Origin: Bacteroidia bacterium
GTDB lineage: Bacteria; Bacteroidota; Bacteroidia; Flavobacteriales; Schleiferiaceae
NCBI GenBank assembly: GCA_030424545.1
Contig: JAUHWL010000004.1
Coordinates: forward strand, 186,001-250,000
DNA: 64,000 nucleotides
Direction: 5' to 3'
The translations under genes and the position numbers were made by a program. Positions within the stretch are counted from its first letter, which is position 1; each line of letters begins with the position of its first letter. Positions 36,060 to 46,148 of the stretch are shown here, piece by piece. The notes beneath the pieces were generated by a model. The model saw nothing but the letters and a program-made list of their open reading frames with translations, made no database searches and was not told where the DNA came from.

Positions 36060-38624
36060 TTAATTTTCTGAGCCCGTTTTTATTTCGTTTCCGCTAATCT
36101 CAATTTTTAATTCATCTGCTTTTTTATCAAACTTCACATGAATTACATCACCTTCTTGTAGCTTAGAATTAATAATTTCTTCGGCAAGCGGATCTTCTAT
36201 ATAGCGCTGTATAGCACGAGAAAGGGGCCTAGCACCAAATTTCTTATCGAAACCTTTGTCGGCAACAAACTCAATGGCTGGTTTATCAATTTTCATTGTG
36301 TAGCCTAAAGCGTTTATTCTAACAAATAGTTTTTCTAATTCAAGATTAATGATTTTGTTGATGTCTTCTTTCTCTAGCGAGTTGAATAAAACAACATCAT
36401 CAATTCTATTTAAAAACTCTGGTGCAAACGATTTTTTAAGTGCGTTTTCAATCACGCCTTTTTCAATTTCGTTTTTGTTTTCGTCTCTTGTTTTTGTGGC
36501 AAAACCAACACCGCTGCCAAAATCTTTAAGTTGGCGAGAACCAATGTTAGAGGTCATGATGATGATTGTATTCTTAAAATCAACTCTACGACCTAAACTA
36601 TCGGTCATAATACCATCGTCTAAAGCTTGTAATAGAAGGTTAAACACATCTGGGTGAGCTTTTTCTATTTCGTCTAATAGAATAACAGAGTAGGGCTTTC
36701 TTCTAACTTTTTCGGTTAGTTGTCCGCCTTCTTCGTAGCCTACATATCCCGGAGGCGCACCAACTAATCTAGAAATTGCAAACTTCTCCATGTATTCGCT
36801 CATGTCAATTCTAATTAAAGAATCTTCACTATCAAACAAAGATTTTGCAAGCTCTTTAGCCAATTGTGTTTTACCAACTCCGGTAGGTCCTAAAAACACA
36901 AACGATCCGATAGGTTTGTTTGGGTCTTTAAGCCCGGCTCTATTGCGTTGAATGGCTTTAACCACTTTTTTAACAGCTTCTTCTTGGCCAATGACTTTGG
37001 TTTTTAAATCGTCCGTCATTTTTGCCAGTTTATCGCCTTCTTGCTGTGCAATGCGTTGTACAGGGATTCCTGTCATCATGGCAACAACTTCTGCCACTTT
37101 TTCTTCAGTAACAGTTTCTCTGTTCTTTTTTACATCTTCTTCCCAACGCAATTGGGCCTCGTCTAGTTGCTGTTCTATGCGCTTTTCATCATCTCTTAGT
37201 CTTGCAGCTTCCTCATAACGTTGTTTTTTAACCACGTTAATTTTCTCTTCTTTAATTTCTTCTAACTGCTTTTCTAGTTCCATTACTTCTTTTGGAACTT
37301 TTATACTAGTAATGTGCACACGGCTACCAGATTCATCAAGCGCATCAATGGCTTTGTCTGGTAAATGTCTATCAGAAACATAACGCTGCGTTAAATGAAC
37401 GCATGCTTTAATGGCATCTTCTGTAAATATTACATTGTGATGGTCTTCGTATTTGTCTTTGATGTTTTCTAAAATCTGAATGGTTTCTTCAGCCGTTGTA
37501 GGCTCTACCATTACTTTTTGAAAACGTCTTTCTAACGCACCATCTTTTTCTATGTACTGTCTATATTCATCAAGCGTAGTTGCACCAATACATTGTATTT
37601 CTCCTCGGGCTAGGGCAGGTTTAAACATGTTGCTAGCATCTAGGCTACCTGTTGCGCCACCAGCACCAACAATGGTGTGTAGTTCGTCTATAAAGAGGAT
37701 AATATCATCGTTTTTTTCCAATTCATTCATCAGCGCTTTCATGCGTTCTTCAAATTGGCCACGATATTTTGTGCCTGCTACAAGGCTGGCTAAATCTAAC
37801 GTTACAACACGTTTGTTAAACAACACTCGGCTCACTTGCTTTTTAATGATACGTAATGCCAAACCCTCTGCAATGGCAGATTTACCAACGCCTGGCTCAC
37901 CTATTAATAGTGGGTTGTTTTTCTTTCTACGGCTAAGAATTTGAGAAACGCGCTCTATTTCTTTTTGCCTTCCTACAACTGGGTCAAGTTTGTTTTCTTC
38001 GGCAAGTTTGGTTAAGTCTCTTCCAAAATTATCTAAAACAGGCGTTTTAGATTTTGTGTTTTCTGTTTTTCCTCTTCCGCCAGAAAACCCTCCAGAACCC
38101 GATTTTCCTTGATTTCCGCTATCAAAATCATCATCATCTTCAAATTGCAACTCTGGTGATTTTCTTCCGGTTTGTTCTTCTTCTGCTAAGTAGTGCGCTT
38201 GGAATTCGCTTTTTACATTCTCATACTCAACACCTTGCTGTTTAAATAATCGGGTAACTGGGTCATCTTCATTGCGCAAAATGCACAACAATAGGTGAGG
38301 AGTGCGTATTACAGAACTTTGAAAAAGTTTTGCTTCTAAAAAGGTTGTTTTTAGTGCTTTTTCTGCCTGACGGGTAAGGGGTAAATTCTTTTTTGTTGAT
38401 ATTTTAATTCCTTCGTTTGGGGAGCTTATAGCTTCTATTTTAACTCTAAAGTTCCGAATATCAATTCCTAAATCTGCCAATATCTGCATGGCACTTCCTT
38501 CTCCCTCACGTATCATACCAAGCATAAGATGCTCAGTTCCAATGTAATCGTGTCCTAAACGCATCGCTTCTTCCTTGCTAAAAGAAATTACTTCGCGTAC
38601 TCTTGGTGAGAAATTTTCGTCCAT
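36060..38624 (-). CDS. clpC: ClpC-type AAA+ unfoldase
   Basis: 854 residues. N-terminal double Clp_N repeat (about 1-150), first AAA+ module (Walker A GEPGVGKSA, Walker B ILFIDELHT), a UVR-like middle coiled coil (about 430-500, QRYEEAARLRDDEKRIEQQL) that marks ClpC rather than ClpA, second AAA+ module (GPTGVGKTQ, VILLDEIEKAH) and the D2 small domain. A Gly/Ser-rich linker follows the N-domain (about 170-195). Feeds proteins to ClpP in the cytoplasm. No mcsA/mcsB/ctsR neighbours as in Firmicutes. Divergent from gyrA with a 242-base spacer containing a 12-bp palindrome CACAAATTTGTG at 38748. Confidence 0.96.
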   Translation of the reverse strand: MDENFSPRVREVISFSKEEAMRLGHDYIGTEHLMLGMIREGEGSAMQILADLGIDIRNFRVKIEAISSPNEGIKISTKKNLPLTRQAEKALKTTFLEAKLFQSSVIRTPHLLLCILRNEDDPVTRLFKQQGVEYENVKSEFQAHYLAEEEQTGRKSPELQFEDDDDFDSGNQGKSGSGGFSGGRGKTENTKSKTPVLDNFGRDLTKLAEENKLDPVVGRQKEIERVSQILSRRKKNNPLLIGEPGVGKSAIAEGLALRIIKKQVSRVLFNKRVVTLDLASLVAGTKYRGQFEERMKALMNELEKNDDIILFIDELHTIVGAGGATGSLDASNMFKPALARGEIQCIGATTLDEYRQYIEKDGALERRFQKVMVEPTTAEETIQILENIKDKYEDHHNVIFTEDAIKACVHLTQRYVSDRHLPDKAIDALDESGSRVHITSIKVPKEVMELEKQLEEIKEEKINVVKKQRYEEAARLRDDEKRIEQQLDEAQLRWEEDVKKNRETVTEEKVAEVVAMMTGIPVQRIAQQEGDKLAKMTDDLKTKVIGQEEAVKKVVKAIQRNRAGLKDPNKPIGSFVFLGPTGVGKTQLAKELAKSLFDSEDSLIRIDMSEYMEKFAISRLVGAPPGYVGYEEGGQLTEKVRRKPYSVILLDEIEKAHPDVFNLLLQALDDGIMTDSLGRRVDFKNTIIIMTSNIGSRQLKDFGSGVGFATKTRDENKNEIEKGVIENALKKSFAPEFLNRIDDVVLFNSLEKEDINKIINLELEKLFVRINALGYTMKIDKPAIEFVADKGFDKKFGARPLSRAIQRYIEDPLAEEIINSKLQEGDVIHVKFDKKADELKIEISGNEIKTGSEN

Positions 38625-38866
38625 TATATGTTTATCTCAAGTGAATAATCTATACCAAATTAACCATTATTATGCCAATTAGGTTTATAACCAAAGTTAT
38701 TGTTTAACCTGCCAATAATACAGGAATACAACATTCATTTTTATTCACACAAATTTGTGAAAAAGTAGGCATAATTGCATGCTTGCTTACATGGTATGCC
38801 AAGTAAATACCATTATTTTTGGCTTCGGCTCAAATTGAGAGCTGTAATTAAGTATTAGTTTGAATT

Positions 38867-41401
38867 ATGACTGAAGGAGAACGTATTATTCCCGTAAATA
38901 TTGAAGAGGAAATGAAATCCTCTTACATTGATTATTCAATGTCAGTAATTGTTTCTAGAGCATTGCCAGATGTTAGAGATGGCTTGAAACCCGTGCATCG
39001 CAGAGTGCTTTTTGGCATGAGCGAACTAGGGGTTTCCTCAACAAAATCCTATAAAAAATCTGCTCGTATTGTTGGGGAGGTACTCGGTAAATATCACCCA
39101 CACGGTGATAGCTCTGTGTACGACACCATGGTAAGAATGGCGCAAGATTGGAGTTTGCGCTATATGCTTGTAGATGGCCAAGGTAACTTTGGCTCTGTAG
39201 ATGGCGATAGCCCCGCAGCAATGAGGTATACCGAGGTGCGCCTTAGAAAAATTGCGGAAGAAATGCTTAGCGATTTAGAAAAAGACACTGTAGATTTTCA
39301 ATTAAACTTTGACGATTCATTAAAAGAGCCCGTTGTATTACCTACCAGAATTCCTGGATTGCTAGTAAATGGTGCTTCTGGTATTGCTGTAGGTATGGCA
39401 ACCAATATGCCTCCGCACAACCTTACAGAAACTATTGATGGTATTGCCGCCTATATTGACAACAACGATATAGAAATTGACGGATTAATGGAGTACATTA
39501 AAGCTCCAGATTTTCCAACGGGCGGAACTATTTATGGTTATGACGGGGTAAAAGACGCATTTCATACCGGTCGTGGTAGAATTGTATTGCGCGCAGTTGC
39601 AAACATAGAAGAGGTAAAAGGTCGCGAGTGTATAATTGTTACCGAAATACCTTATCAGGTAAATAAAGCAGATATGATTAAGAAAACTGCGGACCTGGTA
39701 AATGATAAAAAAATTGAAGGTATTGCAGACATCAGGGATGAGAGCGACCGTAACGGAATGCGCATTGTTTATGTGCTAAAACGTGATGCTGTACCTAATG
39801 TAGTACTAAACAAATTGTTTAAATACACGGCTCTTCAAACATCTTTTAGCGTAAATAACATTGCGCTTGTAAAAGGTCGTCCAGAAATGTTGAATCTAAA
39901 AGATATGATTCGCCATTTTGTTGACCACAGGCACGATGTTGTAGTTAGAAGAACCGAATACGAATTACGTCAGGCAGAAAAACGCGCACATATACTAGAA
40001 GGTTTATTAATTGCTATTGATAATTTAGATGCTGTTATTAAACTTATTAGAGCAAGTCAAACGCCAGAAGAAGCCAAAAACGGCTTAATGACAGATTTTG
40101 ATTTAAGCGAAATACAGGCCAAAGCCATCTTAGATTTAAGACTACAAAAGCTTACAGGACTAGAGCGCGATAAGATAAAAGCAGAATATGAGGAGTTGAT
40201 GAAAACAATTGCTCATTTAAAAGAAATTTTAGCCAATGTAGATCTTCGAATGAAAATCATCAAAGACGAACTTTTAGAAATTAAAGAAAAGTATGGTGAT
40301 GAGCGCAGAACGAACATAGAATATGCCGGTGGCGATGTGAGTATAGAAGATATGATTGCAGACGAAGAAGTTGTAATTACAATTTCACACTCAGGCTATA
40401 TTAAACGTACCGCACTTAGCGAATACAGAAGGCAGAATAGAGGAGGAGTAGGTTCTAAAGGTGCAAAAACCAAAGACGAAGACTTTATAGAGCAAATCTT
40501 TGTGGCTACCAATCACAACTACATTTTATTCTTTACAGAATTAGGCCGCTGCTTCTGGTTACGTGTTTACGAAATTCCCGAAGGTTCTAGAACATCTAAA
40601 GGAAGACCTATACAAAACCTAATTAATATTGAGCAGCATGATAAAGTGCGTGCCTTTATTAATGTGTTAAACCTTAGCGATGAAGAATATATAAACAACC
40701 ACTACATCGTTCTAGTAACACAAAAAGGTATTATTAAGAAAACAACGCTAGAAGCATATAGCCGTCCACGTACAAATGGAATTATTGCTGTTAACGTAAG
40801 AGAAGGCGATACCTTATTAGAAGCCAAACTTACTAATGGCGAAAACCACATCATGATGGGGCTTAAAAGTGGTAAAGCAATCCGTTTCCCAGAAAGCTTG
40901 GTACGCCCAATGGGTAGAGGAGCCTCAGGTGTAAAAGGTGTAACTCTAGCACATGAAAATGACGAAGTAGTAGGCATGGTTTGCGTAGAAGAAGAAGGCA
41001 CAGACATTCTAGTTGTATCAGAAAAAGGATACGGCAAACGCTCTTCTATAGACGATTACCGCATTACAAATAGGGGAGGTAAAGGTGTAAAAACCATAAG
41101 CATTACCGAAAAAACAGGTGATTTGGTGGCCATGAAAAGCGTAACAGATGATGAAGATTTAATCATCATCAACAAATCTGGTATTATGATTAGATTGGGC
41201 ATTGCCGATCTAAGAGTTATGGGACGCGCAACACAAGGCGTTAAATTAATTAACATTAAAGGTTCTGATAGTATTGGTAGTGTAACCAAAGTACCAGCTA
41301 TAGAAGAAGATGAATTAATTGAAGATGCTCAAATTATAGAATCATCAGAAACCCCAGAATCAAATTCAAATACGGAAACGGATAAACCAGAAGATCAATA
41401 A
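38867..41401 (+). CDS. gyrA: DNA gyrase subunit A
   Basis: 844 residues. Catalytic Tyr121 in AMRYTEVRL. The quinolone-determining region reads [17 protein letters not shown], with Ser82 and Asp86 at the positions of E. coli Ser83 and Asp87, i.e. the sensitive state. The C-terminal beta-pinwheel (about 500-815) starts with the GyrA-box region, here QNRGGVG instead of the standard QRRGGKG. The end is acidic (about 815-844, [20 protein letters not shown]). With GyrB it introduces negative supercoils. gyrB is elsewhere. Confidence 0.96.
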   Translation: MTEGERIIPVNIEEEMKSSYIDYSMSVIVSRALPDVRDGLKPVHRRVLFGMSELGVSSTKSYKKSARIVGEVLGKYHPHGDSSVYDTMVRMAQDWSLRYMLVDGQGNFGSVDGDSPAAMRYTEVRLRKIAEEMLSDLEKDTVDFQLNFDDSLKEPVVLPTRIPGLLVNGASGIAVGMATNMPPHNLTETIDGIAAYIDNNDIEIDGLMEYIKAPDFPTGGTIYGYDGVKDAFHTGRGRIVLRAVANIEEVKGRECIIVTEIPYQVNKADMIKKTADLVNDKKIEGIADIRDESDRNGMRIVYVLKRDAVPNVVLNKLFKYTALQTSFSVNNIALVKGRPEMLNLKDMIRHFVDHRHDVVVRRTEYELRQAEKRAHILEGLLIAIDNLDAVIKLIRASQTPEEAKNGLMTDFDLSEIQAKAILDLRLQKLTGLERDKIKAEYEELMKTIAHLKEILANVDLRMKIIKDELLEIKEKYGDERRTNIEYAGGDVSIEDMIADEEVVITISHSGYIKRTALSEYRRQNRGGVGSKGAKTKDEDFIEQIFVATNHNYILFFTELGRCFWLRVYEIPEGSRTSKGRPIQNLINIEQHDKVRAFINVLNLSDEEYINNHYIVLVTQKGIIKKTTLEAYSRPRTNGIIAVNVREGDTLLEAKLTNGENHIMMGLKSGKAIRFPESLVRPMGRGASGVKGVTLAHENDEVVGMVCVEEEGTDILVVSEKGYGKRSSIDDYRITNRGGKGVKTISITEKTGDLVAMKSVTDDEDLIIINKSGIMIRLGIADLRVMGRATQGVKLINIKGSDSIGSVTKVPAIEEDELIEDAQIIESSETPESNSNTETDKPEDQ

Positions 41402-41460
41402 TAATTAAAAGTGGCACTAAAATTGAAAAGTCACGGTTTGATAAATAAATACAATAGATA

Positions 41461-42816
41461 ATGAAAAAGTTAATTCTAGCAATTTTAATTGGAGCATCCA
41501 TAACGTCTTTTGCGCAAGAAAGGCCTTTAATATCAACAGCTATTATTGCACTTAATAAAGGAGATTTACCAGAAGCGAAAAAACATATTGATGAGGCCGG
41601 TGAAATTATTGATGGCAAAGGTGCCGCTGGCGTAGATGAGAAACAAATGAGTAAATACCTTTATCATAAAGGAGTGATTTACTATCGCATAAGTGTAAAT
41701 TCTGACGAGAATGTTAAAGCGTTAGCGCCCGATGGACTTGATGTTGCTACCGAGTATTTAATTAAATTATTAGACTACGAAACGCAAATTGGTAGCGATA
41801 GATATACAAAAGATGCAGTTGGGCAAGTACCTTATTTAATTGGAGCTTTAAATAACCGTGCATACGCCAAATATCAAGAGCAGAACTTCACAGCTTCAGC
41901 CACAGATTATTTGACTATATACGAAATAAGAAAAAATCCAGCCCTAGGAAAGATGATGGCAATTGACACATCTTCATTGTATTATGCCGGAACCAACTTT
42001 ATTTCAGCTAAAAATTTCGAAAAAGGTACCGTAATACTTGCAGAAGTACTAGACATGGGCTATAACGGTTATACGTTTGAAGCAACCAACGTAGAGAACA
42101 AACAAGTTGTGCGTTTTGCTACAAAAGCACAGATGGATAAAAACTTAGCAAGTGGAAAAGTTGTAGACGGTAAAAGAACGGCTTCTGTTCGTCCTGATGT
42201 GTATAAAACCATCTTAAGCGCTTATCAGCAAGAAGAGGATACTGACAATTTTAATTTATTCTTAGCGAAGGCAAGAGCAGAGTTCCCAGAAGATGGTGAC
42301 TTAATTCTGCAACAATTGCAAGGCCATTTAACTGCCGAAGAATATGATGAAGCAATGGCAATTATTGATCAAGGAATTGCTCAGAATCCAGACAATTACA
42401 TTTTTTATTATGTACAGGGTTATATATATCAAAACAATATAATGGATGAGGAAAAGGCTCTTGCAGGTTATGCAAAAGCCTTAACGCTAAATCCTGATGA
42501 TAAAATTAGATTTGACTGTAACTTTAATAGCGGTCAAATTTGGTATACAAGAGGTCAGAAAACTATTGAAACAATGAATTCTTTAGGAATGAGTAGCGCA
42601 GATCAAAAGAAATACGATGCTCTAAATGTGAAAAAGGTAGAATATTTTACCAATGCAATTCCGTATTTTGAAAAAGCGCAAGAGCTTAAACCAGATGATC
42701 TTATGACTATCAAAGCTCTTTTTACATCGTATAGCCAGGTAAAGAATTACGAAAAGGTAAAAGAAACAAAAGCTATTTTGGATGGGATGGAAAGCAAACA
42801 GCCTAAAGCAGAATAA
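41461..42816 (+). CDS. exported TPR protein
   Basis: 451 residues. Signal peptide (about 1-18, ITSFA-Q), then TPR-type helices along the length (LNKGDLPEAKKHIDEAGEII; AEEYDEAMAIIDQGIAQNPDNYIFYYVQGYIYQ; AIPYFEKAQELKPDDLMTIKALF). It is typical of periplasmic TPR proteins of Bacteroidota that are believed to scaffold envelope complexes. It follows gyrA by 59 bases and has its own terminator, so it may be co-transcribed with gyrA. Exact role unknown. Confidence 0.85.
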   Translation: MKKLILAILIGASITSFAQERPLISTAIIALNKGDLPEAKKHIDEAGEIIDGKGAAGVDEKQMSKYLYHKGVIYYRISVNSDENVKALAPDGLDVATEYLIKLLDYETQIGSDRYTKDAVGQVPYLIGALNNRAYAKYQEQNFTASATDYLTIYEIRKNPALGKMMAIDTSSLYYAGTNFISAKNFEKGTVILAEVLDMGYNGYTFEATNVENKQVVRFATKAQMDKNLASGKVVDGKRTASVRPDVYKTILSAYQQEEDTDNFNLFLAKARAEFPEDGDLILQQLQGHLTAEEYDEAMAIIDQGIAQNPDNYIFYYVQGYIYQNNIMDEEKALAGYAKALTLNPDDKIRFDCNFNSGQIWYTRGQKTIETMNSLGMSSADQKKYDALNVKKVEYFTNAIPYFEKAQELKPDDLMTIKALFTSYSQVKNYEKVKETKAILDGMESKQPKAE

Positions 42817-42829
42817 AACAATTGTCGAG

Positions 42830-42858
42830 ATAAGAAGCCTTGTGCTTCTTATTTCTTT
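42830..42858 (+). terminator. terminator after the TPR protein gene
   Basis: Perfect 9-bp ATAAGAAGC / GCTTCTTAT stem with a CTTGT loop, followed by TTCTTT; 13 bases past the stop. Confidence 0.75.
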
Positions 42859-42929
42859 ACATTGTTATTTAACATAATATTAATTATAGGGCGATATTAT
42901 TACAGCGATTTAGAACCTAATGAATTAAT

Positions 42930-43361
42930 TTACTGAGAAAAATATAACGTCATAACAGATTTATACTCACTATTTCCGATAGAATCTTTATATAAATTCC
43001 ATAGAAACTTACAATGTGTTCCGTTAACTCCATAAATTATTGAAACGGTATCTATGGTTTGATTAAAATCTAAATCAGACAATGCTTTGTTTCGTTCAAA
43101 ATGATTAAAACTTGTTGTATTACTATTTGAACTCTTGTTCCAAGTAACATGGTTATGATCATCAAACTTTAAATTACTCGGATATTCAATAATTCTCATT
43201 GATGAACCTTCTACATTGTCTATATAATTTGTTATATCTGTAGAATCTACAACCCAAACTCCACTAAAAGCAACTTGCTGAGTGTTCGATTTGTCCTGGT
43301 TTTTCGTGCAACTCAGCGTAATTAATATCAATAAAGCAAGCGAAAAAATTAATCGTATCAT
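42930..43361 (-). CDS. hypothetical lipoprotein
   Basis: 143 residues. Lipoprotein signal MIRLIFSLALLILITLSC (Cys18) followed by a polar spacer (TKNQDKSN). The mature part has 'GVWVVDSTDITNYID', the opening of lipocalin-like small lipoproteins in this phylum, and a final strand SEYKSVMTLYFSQ. No function known. Very AT-rich; stands alone between opposing genes. Confidence 0.65.
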   Translation of the reverse strand: MIRLIFSLALLILITLSCTKNQDKSNTQQVAFSGVWVVDSTDITNYIDNVEGSSMRIIEYPSNLKFDDHNHVTWNKSSNSNTTSFNHFERNKALSDLDFNQTIDTVSIIYGVNGTHCKFLWNLYKDSIGNSEYKSVMTLYFSQ

Positions 43362-43478
43362 AAACCAAAATTATACGGGAAAAATACGAAACCATGGCTA
43401 GAAAAATATTGATAATCATCTGCATAGATTATTCAGCTTAAAGACCAATAAACTAGATTTGCCACAAAATTAATACGC

Positions 43479-44330
43479 ATGCTTTATCTTGGAGTAATGA
43501 ATGCCTTAACGGCAGAAAGACAAACAGAAAACGGTTTCTATTTAGCTGATAAGGCCAAAAACACAGTTTTATTACCAAACAAATACGTCCCGGAAAACAT
43601 GCAACCTGGCGATGCTATTGATGTATTTGTTTACAAAGATTCTTTAGACCGTATTGTAGCCACCACACGTAAACCGCTTTTAATGCTTGGCGAGTATGCT
43701 TGCCTTGAAGCCAAAAGTGTAAATGAGCATGGTGCTTTTTTTGATTGGGGTTTAGAAAAAGATCTTTTTGTACCTCACAGCAACCAAGTTGAGCCTGTAG
43801 AAGAAGGTGATTTTTTTGTTGTGTATATGTATTTGGATGAGAAATCAGATCGTTTGGCTGGAACTACACGAATAATGTCTACCCTTTTAAAAGAAGTTAA
43901 GGACATAAGTGTTGGAGACGAAGTAGATTTATTGCCGTTTGAAGAAACAGAAATAGGCATTAGTGTTATTGTTAACAACGCCTATGCTGGTATGATTTAT
44001 AAAAACGAAATTTTTACCAACATTCAAGTTGGTGATGCTTTAAAAGGTTATGTTAAAAAAATAAGAGACGATCATAAACTAGACATCAGTTTAAATAAGT
44101 TTGGTTACCGTGGTGTTGATGCCAACATTAAAAAACTTTATAAAATTTTAAAGGAAAACAACGGCTACATGCGCCTTACAGACAAAAGCAGTCCTGAAGA
44201 AATTTACGCGGCTTTTGGCATGAGCAAAAAAGTATTTAAAAAAGCCATTGGCGGATTGTTTAAAAGCGGCACTTTAGATATTAGAAGCACCGGAATAAAA
44301 CTTATAGAAAAAACTGAGAAAAAAGATTAA
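43479..44330 (+). CDS. S1 RNA-binding protein, CvfB/YitL family
   Basis: 283 residues. Starts with the family's LG..N.LT..R...NGFYL pattern, so the ATG at 43479 is preferred over that at 43497. There are four successive domains: three S1-like modules (about 1-65, 66-135 with GAFFDWGLEKDLFVPHSNQ, 140-215) and a C-terminal winged helix (about 220-283, SPEEIYAAFGMSKKVFKKAIGGLFKSG). In Firmicutes the family binds RNA and affects virulence regulators. Cytoplasmic. Ends in a bidirectional terminator. Confidence 0.9.
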   Translation: MLYLGVMNALTAERQTENGFYLADKAKNTVLLPNKYVPENMQPGDAIDVFVYKDSLDRIVATTRKPLLMLGEYACLEAKSVNEHGAFFDWGLEKDLFVPHSNQVEPVEEGDFFVVYMYLDEKSDRLAGTTRIMSTLLKEVKDISVGDEVDLLPFEETEIGISVIVNNAYAGMIYKNEIFTNIQVGDALKGYVKKIRDDHKLDISLNKFGYRGVDANIKKLYKILKENNGYMRLTDKSSPEEIYAAFGMSKKVFKKAIGGLFKSGTLDIRSTGIKLIEKTEKKD

Positions 44331-44353
44331 CATCTTTCTAGCTACTAAAAATT

Positions 44354-44388
44354 AAAAACGCCCCTGCTTATACTGCAAGGGCGTTTTT
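44354..44388. terminator. bidirectional terminator between convergent genes
   Basis: AAAAACGCCC...GGGCGTTTTT stem, with additional GC/GC pairing inside, located between the stops of the cvfB-like gene (24 bases) and the cold-shock gene (22 bases). A- and T-runs on both sides serve both transcripts. Confidence 0.85.
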
Positions 44389-44409
44389 ATTTTGTTGGAA
44401 TACTGTAAA

Positions 44410-44859
44410 TTAAACTTTTGTTACGCGCACTGCATTCATTCCTTTCATTCCTTTCTCAAGCTCAAAAGTAACTTTATCACCTTCTGCAATGGGTTGCAAA
44501 GTGCCGTTTACGTGTACAAAATATTTCTCGTTTGTTTCATTTTCTTTAATAAAACCAAATCCTTTGGCATCATTAAAAAATTCAACTCTACCTTTTTTAA
44601 TAGGGTCGTACTCCTCCTCTATTCTTTTCGGAACTCCTAATTCAATTTTAGAAGCGTCTATCTTTATTTTCTTTGTCGGATCTGGTGGAGTATCTGTTGG
44701 GTTTCCGTATTCATCTACATAGCTAATCATGCTGTCAAGCCCAGTTCCCTTCAGATTGTTTTCTTTACGTTCTTCTTTCTTTGCTAACTTGTCTTTGCGT
44801 TTTTTCAAACGTTTTTTCTCTCTTTCTTTTTTACCGAAGGTTTCTTGTGCTCTCGCCAT
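44410..44859 (-). CDS. cold-shock-domain protein with basic N-terminal extension
   Basis: 149 residues. The C-terminal 65 residues are a cold-shock domain (KKGRVEFFNDAKGFGFI with RNP1, then KYFVHV as RNP2 in place of DVFVHF). The first 40 residues are extremely basic (KKEREKKRLKKRKDKLAKKEE), probably a helix that binds RNA or ribosomes, and are followed by an acidic-proline linker. It is twice as long as a bacterial CspA. This fused form recurs in Bacteroidota. It likely acts as an RNA chaperone in the cytoplasm. Confidence 0.9.
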   Translation of the reverse strand: MARAQETFGKKEREKKRLKKRKDKLAKKEERKENNLKGTGLDSMISYVDEYGNPTDTPPDPTKKIKIDASKIELGVPKRIEEEYDPIKKGRVEFFNDAKGFGFIKENETNEKYFVHVNGTLQPIAEGDKVTFELEKGMKGMNAVRVTKV

Positions 44860-45112
44860 AAATGTTATACTAATTTAAAAATGAATAAAATGATTTTGCC
44901 CTTGTTGAGCTGGCATTTATATTTTGCTAAAAAATAAATGAAAGTGAATTTAATCTGTTCTAAAACTTCGGAGAAAATTTCGCTAAAGCTGGTTAATAGA
45001 ACATCAACAGAAACTTTGGCAAATATAAGTATGTTCTCGGTTATTATATTACTGCTTAAAAACTTAATATCTTTTATAAATCAACCTTATTTTTACCCAA
45101 AATTTTATTGTT

Positions 45113-45883
45113 TTGAAGCTTATAGTCCCATTTTTCACCCTTTTCGTTTTTACCTTTTGCTCCAGTCCTGAATCTAAAACCGAAGTAAAACCTATACCTA
45201 AAAAGGAAATTGTAAAGAAAAAACCCAAGGTTGTAAAAAAAGAACCTCTTTTTAACGATGAGAATGTAGAAGAAAAACTATTGGCCTACGGCAAAGAAAA
45301 TACAGAAACCGTTGTTTTAATCAAAACTTCGTTTGGCGATATTAAGGTTAGACTATTTAAAGATACGCCCATGCATCGTGCTAATTTTATTATGCTGGCC
45401 AAGGCGAATTATTTTGATAGTACCATTTTTAGTCGCGTGGTGCCAAATTTTATGGCACAGGCAGGCAGCGGTTACAATGGTAGGCATACCGATTTTAAAC
45501 GCGATATGGGTGCTTTTACAATTCCTGCTGAAATTAAGCAAGAACATTTCCACAGGCGTGGAGCCGTTGCCATGGCCAGAGAATATAGAGGCAACCCGGA
45601 CAAACGCAGCAGCCCTTATGCTTTTTATTTTGTTGAAGGAACTCCCTTTAGCAACGAAACGCTGGATATTTATGAAAAGAAAAACGGATATACATACTCT
45701 ACTGAGCAACGTAATTACTACACAAAAAAACCTGGTGCTGCGCATATAGATGGAGAACACACTGTTTTTGGCGAAATAATTAGCGGTTATGATGTGGTGC
45801 CTAAATTAACAGCAGTAGATACAGATGGTCAAGATTGGCCGCGCGTAGATATATTTATTTTAAAAGTTGAAGTTCTTCAATAA
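45113..45883 (+). CDS. cyclophilin-type peptidyl-prolyl isomerase lipoprotein
   Basis: 256 residues, TTG start at 45113 directly before a lipoprotein signal (MKLIVPFFTLFVFTFC, Cys16). A Lys/Pro-rich linker (about 20-50) precedes the cyclophilin domain (about 60-256) with SRVVPNFMAQAGSG, GAVAMAREY, AFYFVEG and HTVFGEIISGYDVV. An inserted segment (DIYEKKNGYTYSTEQRNYYTKK) is typical of Bacteroidota homologues. It should help fold exported proteins in the periplasm. It ends 13 bases before the convergent small Cys-rich gene. Confidence 0.92.
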   Translation: MKLIVPFFTLFVFTFCSSPESKTEVKPIPKKEIVKKKPKVVKKEPLFNDENVEEKLLAYGKENTETVVLIKTSFGDIKVRLFKDTPMHRANFIMLAKANYFDSTIFSRVVPNFMAQAGSGYNGRHTDFKRDMGAFTIPAEIKQEHFHRRGAVAMAREYRGNPDKRSSPYAFYFVEGTPFSNETLDIYEKKNGYTYSTEQRNYYTKKPGAAHIDGEHTVFGEIISGYDVVPKLTAVDTDGQDWPRVDIFILKVEVLQ

Positions 45884-45896
45884 GATTGCAAAACAA

Positions 45897-46091
45897 CTAG
45901 TCAAAGAGACCTTCTTTTTTTAGCACCTTTATAAGCTTAGGGCAACGTTTGCACATCTCCCCTTTCTTGTCTTTGTAGCTTTTACAACATTTATCTTTTA
46001 GCTTGTAGTCCGCAGCATTAAAGATCTCCCCTACACCATTTGGTATCTGATAAGAAATAGCTTTTTTGTATTTTTTTAAACGTGCAGGCAC
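45897..46091 (-). CDS. small Cys-rich basic protein
   Basis: 64 residues, GTG start at 46091 (no in-frame ATG). Basic N-terminus, then KLKDKCCKSYKDKKGEMCKRCPK with Cys-Cys-x10-Cys-x2-Cys, which could hold a zinc ion, and a helical end. No family name recalled, but the clean frame and clustered Cys suggest a real gene. It converges with the isomerase gene and lies about 57 bases downstream of the flavin reductase gene on the same strand. Confidence 0.6.
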   Translation of the reverse strand: MPARLKKYKKAISYQIPNGVGEIFNAADYKLKDKCCKSYKDKKGEMCKRCPKLIKVLKKEGLFD

Positions 46092-46148
46092 TTAGGATAA
46101 CTTTAACCACAAAGGTAATTCACTTATAATTTGAATATTATTTCGACA

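Noticed and set aside
38748-38759. CACAAATTTGTG as a specific operator between clpC and gyrA
   Set aside because: A 12-bp AT-rich palindrome is likely by chance in 64 kb and has no repeat nearby; mentioned only in the clpC entry.
44938-45171. 77-codon plus-strand frame upstream of the isomerase gene
   Set aside because: It overlaps the isomerase start in another frame, has no domain, and reads like AT-rich noncoding sequence.
45333-45749. Frames of 135-138 codons on both strands within the peptidyl-prolyl isomerase gene
   Set aside because: The isomerase motifs are intact in the main frame; these are overlaps without a domain.
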